Source: Chthoniobacterales bacterium
GTDB lineage: Bacteria > Verrucomicrobiota > Verrucomicrobiia > Chthoniobacterales > UBA10450
Assembly (NCBI GenBank): GCA_013821455.1
Contig: JACDGS010000002.1
Coordinates: forward strand, 32,311 to 96,310
Length of the DNA: 64,000 bases
Reading direction: 5' to 3'
The translations under genes and the position numbers were made by a program. The notes under the pieces were generated by a model. That model did no database searches. It was not told the DNA's origin and saw only the letters and a list, made by a program, of their open reading frames with translations. How positions within the stretch are numbered: the first letter of the stretch is position 1; each line of letters starts with the position of its first letter. This document shows positions 19,218-26,827 of the stretch, piece by piece.

Positions 19218-19739
19218 ATGAGGCACCAAAAAAAGACCGTTAAACTGGGAGTAACCGCCGCGCACCGGAAGTCGCTGCTCGCCAATCAAGTTTGCAGCCT
19301 GATCGAACATCAGCGGATCAAAACCACGCTCGCGAAAGCGAAGGCGGTCCGCCCGCTCGCGGAGAGAATGGTGACGTTAGGCAAAAAAGGCTCGCTCCAC
19401 GCGCGCCGCACTGCGCTCGCCGTGCTCCGGCAAAAAGATGCGGTGAAGAAACTGTTCGACGACATCGCTCCACGCAGCGCCACCCGCAACGGCGGCTACA
19501 CGCGCATCATCAAGCTCGGCCAACGCAAAAGTGACTCCGCCGCGGTCGCATTTCTCGAATGGGTGGACGCGCCCAAAGTCGTCGAGGAAGAGCCGCAGCC
19601 CGAGGAAAAAGGGAAGAAGCGCGCGAACAAATCACCTAACGCCGACGCGAATGTCGAGACCGGCTCGAAAGCGGTGAAGAAAGCGAAGAAGTCGCCGCCT
19701 AACGAAAAGGCGAAAGAAGCCAAGGGCGCCGATAAGTAG
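19218..19739 (+). CDS. rplQ: 50S ribosomal protein L17 with long basic tail
   Basis: The L17 core is residues 1-118: MRHQKKTVKLGVTAAHRKSLLANQV, the basic helix KAKAVRPLAERMVTL, and the C-terminal GYTRIIKLGQRKSDSAAVAFLEWV. The total is 173 residues. The last 50 or so are Lys/Ala/Glu-rich low-complexity sequence with repeated KKAKKSPPNEK-type units, beyond the usual bacterial length of about 120-130. The spacer to rpoA carries two direct copies of the 9-mer 11 bp apart. Confidence 0.95.
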   Translation: MRHQKKTVKLGVTAAHRKSLLANQVCSLIEHQRIKTTLAKAKAVRPLAERMVTLGKKGSLHARRTALAVLRQKDAVKKLFDDIAPRSATRNGGYTRIIKLGQRKSDSAAVAFLEWVDAPKVVEEEPQPEEKGKKRANKSPNADANVETGSKAVKKAKKSPPNEKAKEAKGADK

Positions 19740-19766
19740 CGGCGCTCGTTAGGCAGTTTTTCTTAG

Positions 19767-20280
19767 CTAATATCCGTCCGGCACCAGGTCCGGGCCGACC
19801 ACTTCGCTGCCGCTGAGGATATTTACCTTCACGCCCTCGGCCGGCGACGCGATGCCGTCCGCCTGGTTATCCGGCAAGTGCAGGAACTCAGCGTGATACC
19901 AGACGACCACATCCTGCCTAACGAGTGATTCGCCGGTCAGGAATTGATCGAGATCGGCCTGAGTTGGAGCGAAAAAGTCGTGGCCGTCATCGATCTCGGC
20001 TTGTAACGGAGTCGAACCGTCGTGCCAGTGTAAAAACCACATATCGCCCTGACCGTACGAGTCTGCGGTGCCGTCTCGTTGAGCGGCAGCTCGTAAATCG
20101 AATTGGTCGGGCCATCGACGTCGGCGTCGAAGTCGAAACGAAAATAAACGTGATGCGTGTTCGGGAAACAGGTGCAGCTATTGGTCGTCGCCCCGAAACC
20201 AAATCGTGGATGAATGGTGCCGTTCAGATCAAAACGCCATTCGTGGATGTAACGCGCAAAACTTCGCTTCCTGCTCGCAC
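19767..20280 (-). pseudogene. Copper amine oxidase C-terminal remnant
   Basis: On the minus strand two frames join. The upstream frame reads YIHEWRFDLNGTIHPRFGFGA, a His/Tyr-rich strand HHVYFRFDFDADVDGP. The downstream frame reads DSYGQGDMWFLHWHDG, DVVVWYHAEFLHLP and VVGPDLVP. The order matches the end of copper-containing amine oxidases (HHVYWRLDFD, WY..HF, VGP.L.P). The first two thirds of the gene, including the topaquinone tyrosine, are missing, and the frame shifts near 20070. The fragment is flanked by a 9-mer copy at 20288. It is probably dead. Confidence 0.6.
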
Positions 20281-20289
20281 TTCTTTCGC

Positions 20290-20751
20290 CTAACGAAGAC
20301 GCGTCAGAGTCCACGCGAGGTTTCCATCGGCTGCGATCTCGAGCGTCGCCATGCTCGGTGGCGCGCCGCGATTCGGTCGCGTTACGCAACCGGGATTAAG
20401 GAAGAGCACGCCGTCTTTGCGCTCGTTGCGCGGGACGTGCGTGTGACCGTGCAGAAGCACATCTATCCCCTCCGGCGCGCGCGACGGCGGGATATGGACG
20501 AGGCGAAAGCGGACGCCGTTCCGTTTCAAATCAACCACCAGCGGCCACTCGAAATTTGAGTCGCAATTTCCCCTAACGATGGTCACGGGCAGACCGATGC
20601 TCTCGATCTGCAAGCGCAGCGGGGGCGCGCAGACATCGCCGAGATGCCAGATTTCATCCGCGCCTTGCGCAAGGGTTTCGAGGTTTGGTGGGAGGCGGTT
20701 GTGCGTGTCCGCGAGGACGAAGATTCGCAACGATTGCGAGGTCGTGGGCAC
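20290..20751 (-). CDS. YfcE/MJ0936-family metallophosphodiesterase
   Basis: The protein is 153 residues. Metal-binding motifs are in order: LADTHNRLPP (D-x-H), WHLGDV (GD), VRGNCDSN (GNCD), and LLHGHTHVPR (GHTH), followed by NPGCVTRPN. This is the small calcineurin-like phosphoesterase fold, which needs two divalent metals and hydrolyses phosphodiesters. The natural substrate is not known from sequence. It is divergent from the DEAD-box helicase, with a repeat element between the two. Confidence 0.92.
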   Translation of the reverse strand: MPTTSQSLRIFVLADTHNRLPPNLETLAQGADEIWHLGDVCAPPLRLQIESIGLPVTIVRGNCDSNFEWPLVVDLKRNGVRFRLVHIPPSRAPEGIDVLLHGHTHVPRNERKDGVLFLNPGCVTRPNRGAPPSMATLEIAADGNLAWTLTRLR

Positions 20752-20754
20752 ACT

Positions 20755-20889
20755 GTCATCCTGAGCGAAGCGAAGGATCTCGCAAGAAATTACGTGTGCT
20801 CAGTTGGGAGAACCGCAACGTGCTTTTGGAAAAGCGAGCGCCAGCAAGGCTTGGGATGCCTCGCCGTCCTCCGGCAGCTCGGGATGACA
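20755..20889. repeat. Inverted repeat element of the GTCATCCTGAGC family, copy 3
   Basis: The left end is GTCATCCTGAGCGAAGCGAAG, shortened here to its first bases, and the right end is GGCAGCTCGGGATGACA. It lies upstream of the helicase and generates a long false N-terminal extension of that frame. Two 9-mer copies (20900, 20927) follow at once. Confidence 0.8.
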
Positions 20890-20987
20890 GCGCGCTCTTG
20901 CCTAACGAAATCCGTCGTGTCGTTTTGCCTAACGAAATCTCGAGGGCGGCGTTGCTTCCGCGCCTAACCGATCTACTGTGGCGGCCT

Positions 20988-22205
20988 GTGTCTTTCAACA
21001 ACTTCGGGCTTTCCCAGGAAGTCGTGCGGGGAACACAGGCGATGGGGTTTTCCGACCCGACGCCGATCCAGCTCCGCGCTTTTCCCATCGTTCTCTCCGG
21101 CAAGGATCTCATCGGCACCGCGCAAACCGGCACCGGTAAAACGGCGGCGTTCGCGCTGCCGATCCTGACTCTGCTGGCCAAACATGGCGCCTTCCGCTGT
21201 TTGATTCTGGAGCCAACGCGCGAACTTGCAGCGCAGGTGGAGACAGCGTTTCGCGATTATGGGCGCTACACGGATTTGCGCGTTTCCGTCGTGCACGGCG
21301 GCGTCGGCTATGGGAAGCAGAAAGAAGAAGCCGCCGCCGGGACCGACATCGTCTGCGCGACCCCCGGGCGCTTGCTCGATTTGCTCGAACAAGGCGCGAT
21401 GAATTTTCGCAACGTCAACATTCTCGTCCTCGATGAAGTCGATCGCATGCTCGACATGGGGTTTCTCCCCGACGTCAGGCGTATCGTCGAACAGATCTCG
21501 ACCGACCGGCAGACACTGCTTTTTTCCGCGACCCTGCCGCCAGAGATCGAGCGGCTCGCTGCGTGGGTTTTGCGCGAGCCGGAAGTGGTTGAGATCGGCG
21601 CCCAGCGTTCGCCCGCGGAGACGGTCACGCATGCGGTTTATCCTGTGGCGGCGGAGCAGAAATTCGATCTGCTCATGGCGCTCCTCGAACGCACTAACTA
21701 CGACAGCGCGCTCATTTTCTCCCGGACCAAACACGGCGCCGATCGCATCGCCTCGCAGCTCAAACAAGGCCGGCATTCAGTCGCGGTCCTGCATTCGAAT
21801 CGCACCCAGCGCGAGCGGGTGGAAGCGCTGGAAGGTTTTAAATCCGGTAAATATGAAGTGATGGTCGCGACCGATATCGCGGCGCGCGGAATCGACATCG
21901 CGGGCGTGACGCACGTGATCAATTACGATGTGCCGGAGCATCCGGAGGATTACGTCCACCGCATCGGGCGCACCGGTCGCGCGCAGAAAGTAGGCGATGC
22001 TTTCACTCTCGTGAACGGCGGAGAGCTGCCGGACTTGCAAGCGATCGAGCGTTTCATCGGACAAAAGATTCCGCGGCTCAAGCTCGATAATTTCCCCTAC
22101 ATCTACACCGTGCTCTTCGAGCCGGAATCGGCCAGCAGCGGCAAGCGTGCCATCGGTGGCGGGCGGACGCATCGCGGTTATTCCTTCGGCCGGCGGCGCA
22201 GATGA
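20988..22205 (+). CDS. DEAD-box ATP-dependent RNA helicase
   Basis: The protein is about 405 residues, starting at a GTG that begins [13 protein letters not shown], the usual family opening. In-frame codons further upstream are repeat and 9-mer sequence. All helicase motifs are present: the Q motif (GFSDPTPIQ), [14 protein letters not shown], the DEVD variant of DEAD, SAT, ARGID and HRIGRTGR. It ends with a short basic Gly/Arg tail ([15 protein letters not shown]). It is a RhlE-like enzyme that remodels RNA or ribosomes in the cytoplasm. It overlaps the next gene by 4 bp. Confidence 0.94.
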   Translation: MSFNNFGLSQEVVRGTQAMGFSDPTPIQLRAFPIVLSGKDLIGTAQTGTGKTAAFALPILTLLAKHGAFRCLILEPTRELAAQVETAFRDYGRYTDLRVSVVHGGVGYGKQKEEAAAGTDIVCATPGRLLDLLEQGAMNFRNVNILVLDEVDRMLDMGFLPDVRRIVEQISTDRQTLLFSATLPPEIERLAAWVLREPEVVEIGAQRSPAETVTHAVYPVAAEQKFDLLMALLERTNYDSALIFSRTKHGADRIASQLKQGRHSVAVLHSNRTQRERVEALEGFKSGKYEVMVATDIAARGIDIAGVTHVINYDVPEHPEDYVHRIGRTGRAQKVGDAFTLVNGGELPDLQAIERFIGQKIPRLKLDNFPYIYTVLFEPESASSGKRAIGGGRTHRGYSFGRRRR

Positions 22206-22705
22206 GCGCGCCTCCGCTCGCGCTCCAAGTCGAGCGCCGCATCTATTTGATTCGTGATGCGAAGGTGATGCTCGATTTTGATTTGGCCGTGCTCTACGGC
22301 GTCGAAACTCGAGCGCTCAAACAAGCTGTGCGACGGAATATCAATCGCTTCCCAGCGGACTTCATGTTTGAGCTCACGAAAATTGAGATCGACCTGCTGG
22401 TATCACAGTTTGTGATACCGACCCGCGGCAAGTTCGGCGGAGCGACTCCGATGGCGTTCACCGAACAAGGCGTCTCTATGCTGTCGAGCGTCCTCCGCAG
22501 CAAGCGCGCCGTGCAAGTCAACATTGCCATCATGCGCACCTTCGTCCGTCTGCGCGAGCTGCTTCTTTCCAACAGCGATCTGGCCCGCAAACTCGACGCC
22601 TTCGAGAAAAAATACGACGCGCAATTCCGCATTGTTTTTGACGCTATTCGCGAGTTGATGGCGCCCCCTGATCCGCCACCCAAACGCCGGATTGGTTTTC
22701 GTTAG
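22202..22705 (+). CDS. ORF6N-domain protein
   Basis: The protein is 167 residues. The ATGA overlap with the helicase implies coupled translation. Residues 8-95 match the ORF6N DNA-binding domain: [47 protein letters not shown] and [16 protein letters not shown] helical C-terminus ([23 protein letters not shown]) follows. ORF6N domains come from phage and are often found as single chromosomal genes, and the role of this one is not known. The stop codon TAG lies inside a 9-mer-type sequence. Confidence 0.9.
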   Translation: MSAPPLALQVERRIYLIRDAKVMLDFDLAVLYGVETRALKQAVRRNINRFPADFMFELTKIEIDLLVSQFVIPTRGKFGGATPMAFTEQGVSMLSSVLRSKRAVQVNIAIMRTFVRLRELLLSNSDLARKLDAFEKKYDAQFRIVFDAIRELMAPPDPPPKRRIGFR

Positions 22706-22715
22706 GGCCTAACGA
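22699..22715. terminator. Inverted pair of 9-mer cores between convergent genes
   Basis: The sequence TCGTTAGGGCCTAACGA is a perfect palindrome of two 8-base arms around one G. It lies at the junction of the convergent ORF6N and S9 peptidase genes. In Neisseria and Haemophilus, inverted pairs of uptake sequences often lie at gene ends and act as terminators. The position here is the same, but the loop is too tight for a classical hairpin and there is no T-run, so terminator function is inferred. Confidence 0.4.
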
Positions 22716-22729
22716 GTAAGTGTTCGAGC

Positions 22730-24811
22730 CTACTTCACCGCCGTCCAGCGATCGACCCAGTCGTTCACGGTTTTATACCAGAGCTGCCCGTTCTGCGGTT
22801 TCAGCACCCAGTGGCCTTCATCTGGGAAATAGAGCATCTCCGACGGCACCCCGAGCCGCTGTAGTGTCGTGAAAAGATCGAAGCCTTGTGAAACATCGAG
22901 CCGGTAATCGAGTTGGCCGTGCACGACGAGCGTCGGCGTTTTGAATTTCTCCGCCGAAAGCGCGGGCGACCACTTGCGATACATCTCCCGGTTTTTCCAG
23001 GGCGGGCCGCCGAATTCCTTCTCCGGAAACCAAAGCTCCTCGGTGGTGCCGTAGGCTGACTCCGTGTTGAAAACGCCGTCGTGCGTCACGAGGCATTTGA
23101 AGCGATCGGTCTGGCCAAGGATCCAGTCGATCATGTAACCGCCGTAGCTCGCGCCGAGCGCGGCCTCGCGATTTTTGTCGATAAACGGAAAAGTCTTCTC
23201 GGCGTATTCGAGCCCTTGCATGAGGTCGTGAAACGGCGTGCCACCCCATTGATTGATTACGCCTTCGGTGAACTTCTGCCCGTAGCCGGTGGAACCGCGT
23301 GGATTCACCATCACAACGACATAGCCGTTCGCGGCGAAAAGTTCCGGGTTCCAGCGGAAAGACCAATCATCGCCCCAGGCGCCTTCCGGCCCTCCGTGGA
23401 TAAGAAATTTTACCGGATACTTCTTGCTCGCGTCGAAGTCCGGCGGCTTCACGACGAATCCTTGAATCTCCACGCCGTCGGACGCTTTGAATTGAAACGG
23501 CTCCAGCGGCTGCATCGTCACTCCGGCAAGGATCGCGTCGTTGATGTGCGTCACAGTGATCGGTTCGCTTTTTTGCGAGACATCGAGTCGCCAGATTTCG
23601 TTAGGCGATTGGATTGAGTTGCGACTGAAGTAGAGAAACTTCCCATCCGAATTCAGCGTGAGATCGTCCGCGTGCAGGCGCGCAAGTTCGTTAGGCCGCG
23701 TCGCGTCGAGGGCGAGCTGATAGATCGGCGCTTCGCCGTGATCTTCTGCGCTGAAATAGATCGACTGCGAATCATTCGCCCAGGTGAAACTTCCGACCCA
23801 GCGATCGAAAGCCTGCGAAGCGATGCGAATCTTCCCGGCGTCACGCTCGTAAACCGCAAGGGTGAAGCGATCGCTCTCATAGCCGCCGTGCGCCTGCGAC
23901 AGCCACGCGATCGATTTCCCATCCGGCGAATAACGCGGAGTCGAGTCGCTGCCGGGACTGGTTGAGATTTTCTTTGGTTCGCCGCCGGCCATCGCGACGA
24001 GAAAAATTTCGTTGTTCGTGCTCGCCGCGCCCACTTCATCGATGTTGCTCGTGTAGGCGAGCTCCTGGCCATCGGGCGAGACCGCAAACATATCCGAGCC
24101 GCCTAACGAGAAGGGCGGAACGTCGTGGTCACCGGGAGTCAGATCGCGCGTCGCGCCAGCGCCCTCGGGACTAACGACAAATAGATGACTGCGTTTGAAG
24201 TCGGTGTAAGCCGTCCAATGACGGAAGAGCAGATGCTTGAAAACCTTCGCTTTTACTTTGCTCTTCTTCAGCTCTTCCTCGCGCTGCGCATTGCAGGCGT
24301 CGTCGGAGCAATCCGGATAAACGGAGGAAACGAAAACGATGCTCTTTCCGTCCGGCGACCAGATCGCGCCGTCCCCGCCGGTTGAAATCGTAGTAACCTG
24401 CCGCGCCGCGCCCGCGAGTTTCCCGGCGCTCGAATCGAAATCGCAAATCCAGATTTGTGCAGGGTCGGTGGCTTTGGAAGTAAAGATGACGCGCTTCCCG
24501 TCTGGGGAAAAGCGCGGCCGCTCCTCTTCGTTAGGCGAATCGTTCAGACGCCGCGCCTCGCCACCTTCCGCGGGCACGATCCAGAGATGAGATTTCTTCG
24601 TGTTCCCTTCGAGGTTCACGTCGGTGGAGGCGAAGACGACCCATTTGCCATCAGGCGAGGGCACCGGTTCGCCCAGCCGTTTCAGCTCCATCATTTTCTC
24701 GAAAGTAAATGGCTGTTTCCCGCCGGACTCGTTAGGCGAGGCGACGCCCAAATCCGGAGCGGCCAGGGCAACGAACGCAATGAGAATCAGAAAATATTTC
24801 ATGATCTCCAT
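22730..24811 (-). CDS. Secreted S9-family prolyl oligopeptidase-like peptidase
   Basis: The protein is 693 residues. The signal peptide reads KYFLILIAFVALAAPDLGVAS. Residues 30-420 form a WD40-like beta-propeller with repeated S.DGK blocks (PSPDGKWVVF, FSPDGKRVIF, WSPDGKSIVF). The C-terminal alpha/beta-hydrolase domain has the nucleophile in GASYGGYM, HGGPEG near the oxyanion site, and a final DEGHW histidine. It probably acts on peptides in the periplasm, like dipeptidyl or acylaminoacyl peptidases. It carries five exact 9-mer copies. It is divergent from the tryptophan dioxygenase. Confidence 0.93.
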   Translation of the reverse strand: MEIMKYFLILIAFVALAAPDLGVASPNESGGKQPFTFEKMMELKRLGEPVPSPDGKWVVFASTDVNLEGNTKKSHLWIVPAEGGEARRLNDSPNEEERPRFSPDGKRVIFTSKATDPAQIWICDFDSSAGKLAGAARQVTTISTGGDGAIWSPDGKSIVFVSSVYPDCSDDACNAQREEELKKSKVKAKVFKHLLFRHWTAYTDFKRSHLFVVSPEGAGATRDLTPGDHDVPPFSLGGSDMFAVSPDGQELAYTSNIDEVGAASTNNEIFLVAMAGGEPKKISTSPGSDSTPRYSPDGKSIAWLSQAHGGYESDRFTLAVYERDAGKIRIASQAFDRWVGSFTWANDSQSIYFSAEDHGEAPIYQLALDATRPNELARLHADDLTLNSDGKFLYFSRNSIQSPNEIWRLDVSQKSEPITVTHINDAILAGVTMQPLEPFQFKASDGVEIQGFVVKPPDFDASKKYPVKFLIHGGPEGAWGDDWSFRWNPELFAANGYVVVMVNPRGSTGYGQKFTEGVINQWGGTPFHDLMQGLEYAEKTFPFIDKNREAALGASYGGYMIDWILGQTDRFKCLVTHDGVFNTESAYGTTEELWFPEKEFGGPPWKNREMYRKWSPALSAEKFKTPTLVVHGQLDYRLDVSQGFDLFTTLQRLGVPSEMLYFPDEGHWVLKPQNGQLWYKTVNDWVDRWTAVK

Positions 24812-24916
24812 TCATCGCCGAAGAGCGCTATGGCGTCGATGGCGAGTTCGACGCGCTACGTTCGCGACGAGACCTGCATTGACTCGCGCCGTCGCGCTGC
24901 ACGACACTCCCGCGCC

Positions 24917-26005
24917 ATGGAATGCCCGATGAATCACGAGCGCGCGCCCCAGTACTACGGCGACTACCTCGGGATCGAGCGGCTGCTCGAGCTGCAAAAA
25001 CCGCTCAGCCTGCGCGAGGGAAAATTGATCGCGCACGATGAAATGCTTTTCATCATCATCCACCAGGCCTACGAGCTTTGGTTCAAGCAAATCCTGCACG
25101 AGATCGCGGCCTGCGCCGAAGTCCTGAGCAAGCCTGAAGCCGACGACGACGGCCCGGACATGAATGTCGTGGTGCATCGCTTCAAACGCGTCGTGGAAAT
25201 CTGGAAACTGCTCAATCAACAGGTCGATGTCCTGGAAACGATGACGCCGCTCGACTTCCTCGAATTTCGCGAGCTTCTGCACGGCGCTTCCGGCTTTCAG
25301 AGCAAACAATTCCGCGAAATCGAAGCGTCGTTAGGCTTGCGCATGGAAAGCCGCTTCCGGCCGGATTATTACAAGCACACTGAGTTAGGCGGATTCAACG
25401 CGAAGGACTTCGCCGAGATCACCGAGTTCGAGCAAAAACCGAGCATCCTGCAACTGACCGAACGCTGGCTCGCACGGATGCCGTTCTTCGAGGAAGGCTT
25501 CTGGCATGGCTGGGAAGAAGCGCCTAACGAGTATAAGACTGGCGAACGCCCGGCCTTCTGGCTGCGCTATCGCCAGCTCTACGAGCAGAGCCTTTCCGAC
25601 CGCGATGACAAACCAGACTTGTTAGGCAAATTCGACGACATCTTTTTTCATTCTGGCTGGGGTTCGTTTTCTCCCGCTTCCTTACGTGCGGCGCTTTTCA
25701 TCATGCTTTACCGCGACGAGCCGCTCTTCCGTTTGCCCTTCGGTCTCCTGAACTCACTCATCGAAATCGACGAACAACTCTCCAACTTCCGCTATCGCCA
25801 CCTGCAAATGGTTAGGCGCATGATCGGCACTCGCGTCGGCACCGGCGGGAGCAGCGGCGAGCAATACCTGCAAGGAGCCGTTAATCGTAACTATATTTTC
25901 AAAGAACTCGCCGGCGTCATCACCTTCCTGATCGAACGCCGTAACCTTCCGACTCTTCCTTCGAGACTGCATCGCGCCTTGCGGTTTAATTACAGCGATC
26001 GTTAG
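24917..26005 (+). CDS. kynA: Tryptophan 2,3-dioxygenase
   Basis: Heme enzyme that opens the indole ring of L-tryptophan to N-formylkynurenine, the first step of the kynurenine pathway. The start is at MECPMNHERA or 12 bp later, and earlier in-frame residues do not match the family. Signature blocks are YYGDYLGIERLLELQKPLS, DEMLFIIIHQAYELWFKQILHE, LDFLEFRELLHGASGFQS and YRHLQMVRRMIGTRVGTGGSSG. The length of about 362 is longer than the common 280-residue bacterial form, because of an inserted segment around AEITEFEQKP. No other kynurenine genes are nearby. The stop codon TAG lies in a 9-mer. Confidence 0.93.
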   Translation: MECPMNHERAPQYYGDYLGIERLLELQKPLSLREGKLIAHDEMLFIIIHQAYELWFKQILHEIAACAEVLSKPEADDDGPDMNVVVHRFKRVVEIWKLLNQQVDVLETMTPLDFLEFRELLHGASGFQSKQFREIEASLGLRMESRFRPDYYKHTELGGFNAKDFAEITEFEQKPSILQLTERWLARMPFFEEGFWHGWEEAPNEYKTGERPAFWLRYRQLYEQSLSDRDDKPDLLGKFDDIFFHSGWGSFSPASLRAALFIMLYRDEPLFRLPFGLLNSLIEIDEQLSNFRYRHLQMVRRMIGTRVGTGGSSGEQYLQGAVNRNYIFKELAGVITFLIERRNLPTLPSRLHRALRFNYSDR

Positions 26006-26065
26006 GCAGTCGTCCGGCCCGAGATGGTTCTTGCCCTTTCTTATTGGGCTGACTAGAAGCACGGC

Positions 26066-26824
26066 ATGGTCCAGGCACCCAAAGCCACCACTGTGGACGA
26101 CGGGCAGTTTGCCGCCACACGCTGGACTATCGTGCGCGCGGCGGGTGATTCCCAAATCGCCTCCAACCATGCCGGCGCGGCACTCTCGGAATTATGTCAC
26201 ATCTATTGGCGCCCCCTCTATCTCTACCTCCGCCGCGAAGGATTTGGCTTGGAGGATGCGCAAGACCTGACCCAGGGATTTTTTGCGGAACTGATCCGCG
26301 ACCGCAGTTACCGCAGAGCCGATCGTCAAAAAGGACGGTTCCGTTCTTTTCTCCTTGGCGCGCTCAAACATTTCGTGGCCAATTCTCGAGAAAGCGCGCA
26401 ACGCCAAAAGCGCGGCGGCGGATTGATCCGCGAGCTTTTTGACGATCGCATCGTTTCCGAGCTGGAAGCGCAAGTGCAGAGCACGCAGCAGTGGAGCGCG
26501 AGCACGCTTTTCGACCGCGAGTGGGCGGCCGCGCTCCTGCACCAAACGCTCGATCGCCTCGCGCAGGAATGCGCTCTCGCCGGCAAGTCGCCGCTTTTCG
26601 AGGAGCTTCGGGCGCATCTCGCCGGGACGAACGACGAAGGTGTGGCCTACGATGAAATTTCGCGCCGGCTCCAGCGCAGCGCCGTCACTCTGCGCAGCGA
26701 TATGGGACGGTTGCGCACGCGCTATCGCGCGCTCCTGCGCGAGGAAGTGCGCGGCACCGTGACGGAGCTCGCGGAAGTGGATGACGAATTGCGTTACCTC
26801 TGTCAGGTTATCGCGCAAAGCTGA
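26066..26824 (+). CDS. ECF-type RNA polymerase sigma factor (module 3)
   Basis: The protein is 252 residues and the most divergent of the three paralogues. It keeps FAATRWTIVRAAGDS, LCHIYWRPLYLYLRREGFGLEDAQDLTQGFFAELI and the RFRSFLLGALKHFVA block. Region 4 is EISRRLQRSAVTLRSDMGRLRTRYR. In place of the FVRR codons that carry the 9-mer in paralogues 1 and 2 it has LYLRRE, without the motif. The gene is intact although its partner kinase is broken. The kinase start is 3 bp after this stop. The start at 26066 gives MVQAPKATTVDDGQFAATRW. Confidence 0.88.
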   Translation: MVQAPKATTVDDGQFAATRWTIVRAAGDSQIASNHAGAALSELCHIYWRPLYLYLRREGFGLEDAQDLTQGFFAELIRDRSYRRADRQKGRFRSFLLGALKHFVANSRESAQRQKRGGGLIRELFDDRIVSELEAQVQSTQQWSASTLFDREWAAALLHQTLDRLAQECALAGKSPLFEELRAHLAGTNDEGVAYDEISRRLQRSAVTLRSDMGRLRTRYRALLREEVRGTVTELAEVDDELRYLCQVIAQS

Positions 26825-26827
26825 CTC

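Noticed and set aside
22202-22705. ORF6N gene as part of a prophage or toxin-antitoxin pair
   Set aside because: It is translationally coupled to a DEAD-box helicase and has no partner gene or phage neighbours.
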